Positions 25,853 to 33,300 of a DNA stretch of 64,000 bases are shown one piece after another; the first letter of the stretch is position 1, and each line of letters opens with the position of its first letter. This DNA is from Salaquimonas sp041736675. Lineage in GTDB: Bacteria; Pseudomonadota; Alphaproteobacteria; Rhizobiales; Rhizobiaceae. Location of the stretch: the NCBI GenBank assembly GCA_041736675.1, contig JBGSTD010000007.1, positions 1 to 64,000 of the forward strand. Direction: 5' to 3'. The notes under the pieces were generated by a model. The model had not been told where the DNA came from and did not search any database. It worked only from the letters and a program-made list of their open reading frames with translations. A program made the position numbers and the translations under genes.

Positions 25853-26575
25853 TCACGCCACTTCTGTTTCCATGCTCCAAACATGATCGGTTAGCCAGTG
25901 CTGCAATGGCAATAATGCTTGAAATCTGGCATTAACATATTCAAGGCAATCCGGACTGAATATGGCATGGTCATAGTCCTCATTCCGGTTTCGAACCATG
26001 ATCGCGGAATATTGAACGAATTTTTCCGCGCCCAGATCTGATTCCGGATACTTGTGCCTGTTGTGCGAAAGTGATTTTTCCAAAAAACATCCACCTTCCC
26101 GCGCATGCTCAATTGCATGTTCAAGGCTTTCACGAACAGATGTCCGCCCGATGGCCGACAAATAACGCTGTCGCTGCGCCGCATCAAATACAGACATCCC
26201 CGCCCCTATTCCAAATCCGCCAGAGCTCAAAACCAGATGCAAAGCTGGTGATCCTTCAATCCTGTCGCCAACCCAAAATGTTATTTGTACAAAAGGAACC
26301 TCAAGCTCTATGAACCCATTCGAATTTAACACTGCGTGACGCAGCGATTTCCCAGGCAAAGCGATACCTGTATGGGACGGATGATATTGACCCGCACGCA
26401 CTTTGATCGCTTCGATAAACGCAAGTGCCGGAGCAATACATATACGTTCGATTCTTGATTGATCTGCCACTGATCCCAGCAGATTTTGCAGATTTTGACT
26501 GTAAGTTCCGGTTTTCAGTTCCCGCAGAAGCTCCGGCAGCTCATCAGAAAACCCGGCAAACCTGACACTGCCCAT
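25853..26575 (-). CDS. DUF2461-like protein, degenerate
   Basis: 240 residues from the ATG at 26575, chosen because a perfect AGGAGG lies seven bases upstream; a longer frame starts at 26716 but has none. The N-terminus (RFAGFSDELPELLRELKTGT) and the C-terminal half (LVLSSGGFGIGAGMSVFDAA, then FQALLPLQHWLTDHVW) follow the DUF2461 (TIGR02453) plan. The family's usual central Arg-Asp/Arg-Phe-Ser-Lys-Asp-Lys motif is not present; that segment reads SLRHAVLNSNGFIELEVPF instead. It may therefore be a diverged or repurposed member. Divergent from the GGDEF/EAL gene. Confidence 0.6.
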   Translation of the reverse strand: MGSVRFAGFSDELPELLRELKTGTYSQNLQNLLGSVADQSRIERICIAPALAFIEAIKVRAGQYHPSHTGIALPGKSLRHAVLNSNGFIELEVPFVQITFWVGDRIEGSPALHLVLSSGGFGIGAGMSVFDAAQRQRYLSAIGRTSVRESLEHAIEHAREGGCFLEKSLSHNRHKYPESDLGAEKFVQYSAIMVRNRNEDYDHAIFSPDCLEYVNARFQALLPLQHWLTDHVWSMETEVA

Positions 26576-26737
26576 TCCGTACCCTCCTGAAATCTTAACA
26601 GTGGTTTTACCATAATAATCGTTTTTGGGCAGAACCTCATGTAAATTAACGAAAAAAACGGCCTTTGTAGAAATAGTGGATCGGATTGGGCAGTCATTTT
26701 CAAGAATGACAAACACTACATTGCATTGGGGGCGAAA

Positions 26738-29197
26738 GTGCGGATCAGATTTTGGTTATATTTAGTTTTTGGGTTGTTTTCCATAGTGCCATTGTTGTCA
26801 TTGGGCCTGTGGTTTCAGCATTCTTCACTACAAAATGAACTTACCAGGGCCGGGAAATCGCAGCTGATGCTGGCGCAAACGCACGCTGCTTCAATTGAGC
26901 GGTATGTTGCTCACAACCTGAAGGCATTTAATTCACACGTATCCTCAATTGTTGCTGCAGGTACAGGGGAACCTGAATATGAAAATGGTTTCCAGGATGA
27001 TCTGGGACCGGTCTTTGTAATAAATGCCGCGCCTGGTTCACAGGCAGATTTTCCTGAGCGTGCATTTGATCAAAACGGATCAAGGATTGTGGCGTCCCAG
27101 TCCGAAGGACTTCCAAGCGCTGCCAATATCAATGTGCTGATTGAAAAAGCCAAAACTCCCGGAAGTCACATTTCAAATATCATGAAACTGGCAAACGGTG
27201 GCAACACGTTCTATTTGTTCCGCAAGATTGGTAACGTTTTATACGCAGCACCAATGGCCACTACATTTTTAACGGAATTGGCTGGCAATACCCGTTTTGG
27301 ATACAGTGGGCACGCTGCGATTTTTGATGGTGTTGGCAACCTGATTGCCCATCCTGACAAGGCTTGGCAAGAAACGGCCAGGAATATTGCCGAACTTGCA
27401 CCGGTTTCACTTGCCACCACAGGTGGATACGGGGTTGTTGAATTTTATTCATCAAACTCAAACTCCCAGATGCTGGCAGGCGTTTCCGGCATTGGATTGA
27501 CCCAGTGGGGCATCATGGTGCCGCGTAGCGTCGACGAAATTGCCGCCGAAGCTGGGATTGCTCGACAATCCATATCAATTTTGTTCACCCTGATTTTGGC
27601 CGCGATCCTTCTCGGCGTTATCATGGCATCGAACATCATTTCCAAGCCATTAGAAAAACTGACGAAAGTGCTACGCCGGGTCACTTCGAACGGCAATCTG
27701 GACGATATCGAATTCACCCAGAGCAAATTTGCTCCGCTTGAGAATGCGGAACTGGAAAGTTCTTTTTCCCAGATGGCAGAAAATCTGCGCTCAACACACA
27801 ATCAAATGAAGTTGCAGGTCTATACCGATATTGTCACCAAACTGCCAAACCGTGAAGGGCTCGGAAAGATTCTCGAAAAATCCCTTGCCGACATGGCAAA
27901 CCGAGAAAAGTGCGGATCGTTCCTGTTTATTGACATTCACAACTTCAAGGAAATCAATGACAACCATGGCCACAGTTTTGGCGATCAGATCTTGCGGTGC
28001 ATTGGCGCCCGCATAAATTCAATTGTTGAAATAACCACAGGCAGCCAAACGCAAAAAGTCATTGAAGAAAGCAGCTTGAAAAAGGGGCAAATGCAACCGG
28101 TATTTGCCAGATTTGGCGGCTATGAATTTGTAGCCTTCATCCCTGACGATCTCGATCCGGTTGTCATCAATGAACTTGCCGCCAAAATACTGGAAGCAAT
28201 CCGCCTGCCGGTCCCAGGTATGGACAGCAGCATCATACTGGAAGGCCATATCGGAATAGCCAGATTCCCCGAGCACGGTCTAACATTTGAGGAATTGCTC
28301 AAGAAAGCGGACATCGCCGTATTCCATGCCAAGAAAGAGGGCAAGAATTGCATCAAGCGTTATGGCGACGGCACGGGCGAAATGAGTTCAAGCGAAATCA
28401 GGCGCGATGTCCTTGCGGGTATCAAAAACAACCAGATGGAGCTGTACTATCAGCCAAAAGTCACCAGCCGTTCAGGCAAGGTGAACAGTGTCGAAGCCTT
28501 GATCCGCTGGTTTCATCCGGCACGCGGCATGATCAGTCCATCTGATTTTATTCCCGCTATAGAGGGCAGCGACATCACCAATGAATTGGGCGAATGGGTG
28601 ATCCGCCGTGCCTGCCAGGACATGAAGGCGTGGGACAAGGCCGGCGTCACACTGGATATCTCGGTCAATATTGCTGCCCGCCAGTTTTCTTCAGTCGACT
28701 TCGTTGATCGCCTGCACGCGATCGTCATGGAAGAAAACTGCAAAGCTGAAAGACTGGAAATCGAGGTCACTGAGGAAACCGCTTTGTCGGGTGAGGATAC
28801 TGCGACCGATGTTATCGGAAAACTGCATTCACTCGGCTACAAGGTATCACTTGATGATTACGGTCGGGGATACTCCAACCTCACCCGCTTATCAGACCTG
28901 CGGGTCAACACCTTGAAGATTGATGGTCCGTTGACTGCCCGCATCACAAGAGATGAGCGTACCAGGGTAATCTTCGAGGCCACAATCAACATGGCGAACG
29001 GCTTGAATTGCAAAACCGTTGCCGAGGGAGTTGAGACAGCCGAGGAAGTGGCGATCCTCAGTAAGCTTGGTTGCACCGAATTGCAGGGCTTTTACTTTGC
29101 AACACCCATGCCGCAAAAAAGCATCCTGAATTGGATACAGAACCGCAAGCGCAACCCGGTTCGGGAACTGCACGAACGGCTGAGATCTGCTGTCTGA
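26738..29197 (+). CDS. Membrane GGDEF-EAL protein, likely c-di-GMP phosphodiesterase
   Basis: 819 residues from GTG 26738 (GGGGG five bases before). Layout: membrane segment 1-25; periplasmic Cache-like sensor about 30-275; second membrane segment about 280-302; HAMP about 303-355; GGDEF about 365-535; EAL about 545-800. The GGDEF signature is GGYEF (460-464), losing the acidic metal ligand, and no RxxD inhibitory site precedes it, so cyclase activity is unlikely. The EAL domain keeps E586-A-L, the Asn in SVNIAARQF, the Glu in EIEVTEE, the DD of LDDYGRGYSN, the Lys in NTLKIDG and the Glu in AEGVETAEE, so hydrolysis of c-di-GMP is likely. An insertion of about 20 residues precedes GGYEF. Confidence 0.9.
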   Translation: MRIRFWLYLVFGLFSIVPLLSLGLWFQHSSLQNELTRAGKSQLMLAQTHAASIERYVAHNLKAFNSHVSSIVAAGTGEPEYENGFQDDLGPVFVINAAPGSQADFPERAFDQNGSRIVASQSEGLPSAANINVLIEKAKTPGSHISNIMKLANGGNTFYLFRKIGNVLYAAPMATTFLTELAGNTRFGYSGHAAIFDGVGNLIAHPDKAWQETARNIAELAPVSLATTGGYGVVEFYSSNSNSQMLAGVSGIGLTQWGIMVPRSVDEIAAEAGIARQSISILFTLILAAILLGVIMASNIISKPLEKLTKVLRRVTSNGNLDDIEFTQSKFAPLENAELESSFSQMAENLRSTHNQMKLQVYTDIVTKLPNREGLGKILEKSLADMANREKCGSFLFIDIHNFKEINDNHGHSFGDQILRCIGARINSIVEITTGSQTQKVIEESSLKKGQMQPVFARFGGYEFVAFIPDDLDPVVINELAAKILEAIRLPVPGMDSSIILEGHIGIARFPEHGLTFEELLKKADIAVFHAKKEGKNCIKRYGDGTGEMSSSEIRRDVLAGIKNNQMELYYQPKVTSRSGKVNSVEALIRWFHPARGMISPSDFIPAIEGSDITNELGEWVIRRACQDMKAWDKAGVTLDISVNIAARQFSSVDFVDRLHAIVMEENCKAERLEIEVTEETALSGEDTATDVIGKLHSLGYKVSLDDYGRGYSNLTRLSDLRVNTLKIDGPLTARITRDERTRVIFEATINMANGLNCKTVAEGVETAEEVAILSKLGCTELQGFYFATPMPQKSILNWIQNRKRNPVRELHERLRSAV

Positions 29198-29215
29198 ACA
29201 TCCAATGTTCCTCTA

Positions 29216-29248
29216 ACCAGCCGAAAAGAATAACGTTTTTCGGCTGGT
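29216..29248 (+). terminator. Terminator-like hairpin after the GGDEF-EAL gene
   Basis: accagccgaaaa pairs over 12 bp with ttttcggctggt around a 9-base loop, 19 bases after the stop. The T-rich arm is internal and no separate T-run follows, so termination efficiency is uncertain. Confidence 0.6.
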
Positions 29249-29351
29249 AATCGCAGAATAAAATAAATTTTAACGAAAAAATTGCCGCTTCATCCGGCCA
29301 TCAAATACAAAAGTTTACGTTTCGGTAACTACGCTGGGATAAACTGGTTTC

Positions 29352-29462
29352 TGCAAGGGGTTGGCATAGTCCCCACATTATGTCGGTACTACCCCAATAG
29401 ATAAATGCCGATGTGTTCTTTAGCGTTGAGACGCTGGTTTGAGAACATACCAGCCCCTTGCA
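29352..29462. ncRNA. Structured element with a 13-bp closing stem, candidate ncRNA
   Basis: Positions 29352-29364 pair with 29450-29462 over 13 bp (one G-U on the plus strand). Inside are a 6-bp stem (29383-29388 / 29406-29411) and a two-tier hairpin (gttct/agaac 29415-29419 with 29442-29446, and agcgt/acgct 29422-29426 with 29431-29435, loop tgag). The GGGG of the closing stem can alternatively pair with CCCC at 29371-29374 or 29392-29395, and gctggt 29433-29438 with accagc 29448-29453. No known RNA family fits by eye. The strand is undetermined: there is no T-run on either side. Confidence 0.45.
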
Positions 29463-29516
29463 CCCTACCCTCAAACGCTGCCCTGCAACGATTGCTGTCT
29501 GCCAATCAACCCGGAT

Positions 29517-30167
29517 TTATGTCAAATACGGATTGCTGCGTCTCTCCTGCCCGATTGTGCTGCCTGGTCCGTGTCCGCAAATAAATGACACATTGTCTCC
29601 GAGGGGAAAAAGCTTGTTCCTGATCGACGTCAGGAGCTGCTGGTGATTTCCCCCCGGCAGATCTGTCCTTCCAATCGAACCTTGAAAAAGGACATCCCCA
29701 ACGTGGGCAAACTGGGCGGCTTTGTTGAAATATACAACATGCCCCGGCGCATGACCGGGACAATGATAAACTTCAAACGCATGGTCGCCAATCGAGACAA
29801 CATCCCCGTCTTCGAGCCACTGATCCGGCATGGCGTTATGAAATGCGCCTGGAACGCCAAACATTTGTGATTGCTTTTCAATATTACTCAGCAACTCAAG
29901 GTCTGCTTTGTGCGGGCCTATGATTTTCACATCCAATTTCTTTTTCAGTTCCTCTGCGCCACCCGCATGATCAATGTGGCCGTGCGTGAGCCAAATCTGC
30001 CTGACGTTTACACCGGTTTCCCTGATTGCCTGCTCAATGCGCTCGACATCTCCGCCTGGATCGACAACGACCCCCTCCATGGTTTCATCATCCCAGATCA
30101 AGGTACAATTTTGCTGGAAAGGCGTTACATTGATGATTGCTGCCGACAGATTACCCACTACTTGCAT
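29517..30167 (-). CDS. MBL-fold hydrolase (glyoxalase II-like)
   Basis: 216 residues, one metallo-beta-lactamase domain. The metal motif THGHIDHAGG (HxHxDH) is at about 61-68, with further ligands His in CPGHAPGH, Asp in HVGDVLFQGSIG and His in ICGHGPGS. The set and the length match the YcbL/GloB-like 'type II' group that hydrolyses small thioesters such as S-lactoylglutathione. The substrate is not certain, since the C-terminal glutathione-binding domain of true GloB is missing. Confidence 0.88.
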   Translation of the reverse strand: MQVVGNLSAAIINVTPFQQNCTLIWDDETMEGVVVDPGGDVERIEQAIRETGVNVRQIWLTHGHIDHAGGAEELKKKLDVKIIGPHKADLELLSNIEKQSQMFGVPGAFHNAMPDQWLEDGDVVSIGDHAFEVYHCPGHAPGHVVYFNKAAQFAHVGDVLFQGSIGRTDLPGGNHQQLLTSIRNKLFPLGDNVSFICGHGPGSTIGQERRSNPYLT

Positions 30168-30224
30168 TCTCCGGAATTGTTAAAGTGCTGATGCAGACCT
30201 AACAAACTTCAGCACCAAAGAAAA

Positions 30225-30245
30225 CGGGCGGCACAAGGCCGCCCG
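30225..30245 (-). terminator. Terminator of the glycine-rich protein gene
   Basis: cgggcggc / gccgcccg 8-bp stem around acaag. On the minus strand it is followed by TTTTCTTT and lies 27 bases after the stop at 30272. Confidence 0.85.
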
Positions 30246-30271
30246 AAAAATCTTGTCCTATGATGCAAAAA

Positions 30272-30598
30272 TCACTTTTTCATCATGTTTGCGAGGATGC
30301 CGCCAATACCTGTCAAAGCACCACCGCCAACAGCACCGCCTGCGATCTGTCCCAGAATAGCGCCCATATCCATACCAGCAGCTGGCTCGCCTGTTGCGCC
30401 CATTCCAAGCAAACCGCCCAGAATACCGCCCAAAGGACCAGCACCCATTGCACCACCACCGATGAGGCCACCGGCACCGCCAAGCAGCATTTTTGAAACC
30501 ATGCTCATGCCGACTGTCTTCACAAGATTACCAACGATACCGCCGCCGGCGGCACCTGATACCAGCTGAATGACCAGCGGAAGTAGTGTTTCTAACAT
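30272..30598 (-). CDS. Glycine-rich hydrophobic protein, unknown
   Basis: 108 residues from the ATG at 30598 (MLETLLPLVIQLVSGAAGGG), with AGGAGT seven bases upstream. Nearly the whole chain is Gly/Ala/Leu/Met, with glycine-zipper-like repeats (GGAGGLIGGGAMGAG, GGILGGLLGMGATG, GGAVGGGALTGIGG), suggesting membrane insertion or tight helix packing. No family recognised beyond similar Gly-rich hypotheticals. Single gene with its own terminator. Confidence 0.75.
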   Translation of the reverse strand: MLETLLPLVIQLVSGAAGGGIVGNLVKTVGMSMVSKMLLGGAGGLIGGGAMGAGPLGGILGGLLGMGATGEPAAGMDMGAILGQIAGGAVGGGALTGIGGILANMMKK

Positions 30599-30851
30599 TT
30601 CGTAACTCCTATTGGCAGGTTTGAACCTGCATTGTTCCACTTGGATGCGAATCGAGATCGATCCACCCAGTCATTTTAGACTTTAGTCGACTAATTGGCA
30701 AAGTTATTATTTACGTATGGTTAACCATGACAATTCAGAATTAAGCACACAGCACCCGACGCCATGATCAATCAGTGGACTGATTTGCAGAAAGTTTACT
30801 GCTGTGCCAAGGCCCGGATCGCAATCCAGGTTGCAACAAGCGTTTAATTGT

Positions 30852-31745
30852 TCAGATCGCAGGCAAAACCGGTCTGCCGCGAACTTCGCTCTCATAGTCC
30901 TCCATAAGGGTTTTGGAAATAACCCCGGGAGTGAAACTGTAAGATCCGATTTGCGATACCGGAGTTACTTCCGCCGCTGTTCCTGTCAGGAAACACTCGG
31001 AAAAATCCGCCATTTCCTCCGGCATGATTGCCCTCTGGACAACTTCATATCCGCGTCTTTTGGCAAGCTGAATAACCGTTTGGCGGGTTATACCGTCAAG
31101 AAAGCAATCCGGCGTGGGGGTATGGATTACCCCGTCCCTGATAAAGAACACATTGGCACCCGTCGCTTCTGCCACCTGCCCGCGATAGTCGAGCATCAAG
31201 GCATCAGCAAATCCCTTTGCCTCAGCCGCATGTTTCGACAAGGTGCAAATCATGTAAAGACCCGCCGCCTTTGCAAAACTTGGGATGGTTCTTGGATCGG
31301 GGCGGCGCCACTCAGCCCTATCAAGCCGAATGCCCTTGAGCTTTTCCTCAGGCGCAAAATAGCTCGGCCATTCCCATACCGCGATGGCAACATTGATCCG
31401 GTTGTTTTGGGCGGACACCCCCATCATCTCACTGCCACGCCAGGCGACCGGGCGAATATAGGCATCCCGCAATCCCTGCTTTTCAAGGGTTGCCTTGCAA
31501 GCCGCGTCAATCTCCTCGACGGTATACGGAATTTTCATTCCGAGCGCTTCAGCCGAAAAGAACAACCGTTCTGTGTGTGCGCGCAGTTTGAATATTTCGC
31601 CTTCATAAGCCCTCTCACCTTCAAAAACCGAACTGGCATAGTGAAGCCCGTGCGTAAGCACATGAATGGTTGCATTGCCCCATTCAACAAACTCGCCATT
31701 CATCCAGATATGTCCACCCATTTGATCGTAAGATATGCCAGCCAT
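30852..31745 (-). CDS. ilvE: Branched-chain amino acid aminotransferase
   Basis: Last step of Val/Leu/Ile synthesis and first of their breakdown; class IV PLP fold. 297 residues from the ATG at 31745 (MAGISYDQMGGHIWMNGEF), with GGGAG upstream. Family blocks: HVLTHGLHYASSVFEGERAY, the region with the PLP lysine (ICTLSKHAAEAKGFADALML), then EATGANVFFIRDG and the phosphate-binding FLTGTAAEVTPV. It is divergent from the MarR regulator gene, an arrangement seen in other Rhizobiales. Confidence 0.94.
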   Translation of the reverse strand: MAGISYDQMGGHIWMNGEFVEWGNATIHVLTHGLHYASSVFEGERAYEGEIFKLRAHTERLFFSAEALGMKIPYTVEEIDAACKATLEKQGLRDAYIRPVAWRGSEMMGVSAQNNRINVAIAVWEWPSYFAPEEKLKGIRLDRAEWRRPDPRTIPSFAKAAGLYMICTLSKHAAEAKGFADALMLDYRGQVAEATGANVFFIRDGVIHTPTPDCFLDGITRQTVIQLAKRRGYEVVQRAIMPEEMADFSECFLTGTAAEVTPVSQIGSYSFTPGVISKTLMEDYESEVRGRPVLPAI

Positions 31746-31811
31746 TTGTTTCTCCCGGATGGAATTTTGCAATTCTGGTGAAGTATGCCAGCTTTTGCTC
31801 TTGTTGATTTG

Positions 31812-31924
31812 CAGTTTTTACTAAAAACAACTGTAAAAACAAGCTTTCTTCAACAATTGCCTGAATCACCAGAAGTCTGTTCGAATTACGTCAATAGTGC
31901 TGACATATTCTGCGGTTTATGTCA
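31812..31924. promoter_or_regulatory. Inverted repeats in the ilvE / marR divergent promoter region
   Basis: Two symmetric sites: cagtt/aactg enclosing gttttt-act-aaaaac (31812-31833), and tgacat-N12-atgtca (31901-31924). The latter is about 45 bases before the MarR-type start. MarR proteins bind such palindromes, so the second is a reasonable autoregulatory operator; inference only. Confidence 0.35.
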
Positions 31925-31967
31925 TCTTTAAAGAAAAGCATGCGCAAGGAAATCGGGTACACGGCTG

Positions 31968-32438
31968 ATGTCAAGCAACGCAATCACAACTACCCCCCTG
32001 AGTAGTTCCGACATTTCGGAGCTGGATCACATAGAATTGCTGTTCTTTGCCTATCGCGATTTTATTGCGGATGCGGACCGCATTTTGGAGCATCTCGGCT
32101 TTGGCCGCGCGCACCACCGGGTACTGTTTTTCATCAATCGAAAGCCCGGACTGATGGTTGCCGAACTACTTGATATACTGGGCATTACCAAGCAAAGTTT
32201 GGCTAGAGTGCTTAAACAGTTGATTGATACCGGCTATGTTTTGCAGGTGACCGGCGAACAGGACCGCAGACAAAGGTTGCTGTTTCCAACAAATTCCGGG
32301 CGTGAATTGATAATGACACTGTCTTTGCCACAGTCCCGCCGCATCAAAACCGCATTAAGAAATGCGTCGCCTGCGCAAAGCACCACAATAACTAGTTTTC
32401 TCCAACATATGACCAATGCCAGCCAGTTGGAGAAGTAA
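31968..32438 (+). CDS. MarR-family transcriptional regulator (PetP-like)
   Basis: 156 residues, a MarR winged-helix domain: DHIELLFFAYRDFIADADRI, AHHRVLFFINRKPGLMVAEL, the recognition helix ITKQSLARVLKQLIDTG and the wing EQDRRQRLLFPT. It overlaps the next response-regulator gene by one base (TAATG), so they are co-translated. In Rhodobacter the petP-petR pair has this same MarR + OmpR order; the resemblance is in layout and family only. A likely operator lies upstream. Confidence 0.88.
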   Translation: MSSNAITTTPLSSSDISELDHIELLFFAYRDFIADADRILEHLGFGRAHHRVLFFINRKPGLMVAELLDILGITKQSLARVLKQLIDTGYVLQVTGEQDRRQRLLFPTNSGRELIMTLSLPQSRRIKTALRNASPAQSTTITSFLQHMTNASQLEK

Positions 32439-33190
32439 TGGCAGAGGGAGCAGCAATCATGGTTCCACATGTTGATTTTTTACACGCAGCAAACAGCTCA
32501 GCGATGTTGCCTGATGACGCGCCCCATTTGCTGGTCATTGATGATGATCGCCGCATCCGCGAACTGATCAAGCGTTATCTCAACGAACATGGCTATCGGG
32601 TCACCTTGGCAGCTGATGCAAAGGAAGCAAGAAACCAGCTCGATGGGCTGGAGTTCGATCTTTTGATCGTTGATGTGATGATGCCCGGCGAGACGGGAAT
32701 AAGTCTTACAAAATCTGTGAATGAAACCCGTGATGTTCCTATCTTGATGCTAACGGCATTGGCGGAAACCGACAATCGCATTGAAGGTCTGGAGGCCGGC
32801 GCGGATGATTACCTGTCAAAGCCGTTTGATCCGCGTGAATTGTTGCTGCGTATCAACAATATCCTGAAGCGGTCCTCAAAACCCGAAGCGCCAAAGATCG
32901 AGCAGATTGCTTTTGGTCCGTTCCAGTTTTCGGTAAAGAAAAGAGAACTCAAGCGCGATGGCGAAATCGTGCGTCTGACAGACCGTGAACAGGAAATTCT
33001 GGTCATTTTCGCAGAAAAGGCTGGCGAAACCGTGGCCCGGTATGATTTGCTGGGTGAGGAAAGCGAAGTTGGCGAGCGCAAGATTGATGTGCAGATAAAC
33101 CGGCTGAGGCGCAAGATCGAAGATGATCCGGGCGATCCGAAATGGCTACAGACAGTCCGCGGTATCGGTTACAAATTGTTTACAGGCTAG
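32438..33190 (+). CDS. OmpR-family response regulator (PetR-like)
   Basis: 250 residues. Receiver domain about 30-145: acidic pocket VIDDDRR, phospho-acceptor Asp in LIVDVMMPGETG, Thr/Ala switch LMLTALAE, and Lys in DDYLSKPFDPRELL. C-terminal winged helix about 158-248 (LTDREQEILVIFAEKAG, IDVQINRLRRKIEDDPGDPK, TVRGIGYKL). It resembles PetR. The N-terminal 28 residues are an extension lacking conservation; an internal ATG (MVPHVD, codon 8) is an alternative start. A histidine kinase follows 110 bases downstream. Confidence 0.92.
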   Translation: MAEGAAIMVPHVDFLHAANSSAMLPDDAPHLLVIDDDRRIRELIKRYLNEHGYRVTLAADAKEARNQLDGLEFDLLIVDVMMPGETGISLTKSVNETRDVPILMLTALAETDNRIEGLEAGADDYLSKPFDPRELLLRINNILKRSSKPEAPKIEQIAFGPFQFSVKKRELKRDGEIVRLTDREQEILVIFAEKAGETVARYDLLGEESEVGERKIDVQINRLRRKIEDDPGDPKWLQTVRGIGYKLFTG

Positions 33191-33300
33191 GACATCCAAA
33201 GCCGGCAGGCACAATCCGGCTTGCTCTCGGATTTAAAATGAACCATTTATCTTTATCTTGAAAACCAACGCAACCGGGCTCCGGGTCAGTTCTTTTACAA

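Larger units (their letters stand above)
29198..29516. other. Intergenic region with two hairpin elements
   Basis: 319 bases between the convergent EAL and MBL genes. It holds a 12-bp hairpin right after the EAL gene and a 111-base multi-stem element at 29352-29462; both listed separately. No ORF. Confidence 0.7.

Noticed and set aside
30804..31781. Long plus-strand ORF (325 codons)
   Set aside because: It lies antisense to ilvE, which has full aminotransferase motifs; no ribosome site and basic/Pro/Arg-rich shadow composition.
31988..32007. Palindrome actacccccctgagtagt sharing TACCCCCCT with the site near luxR
   Set aside because: It falls inside the coding start of the MarR gene and the shared part is only one half-site, so a second LuxR operator is not supported.
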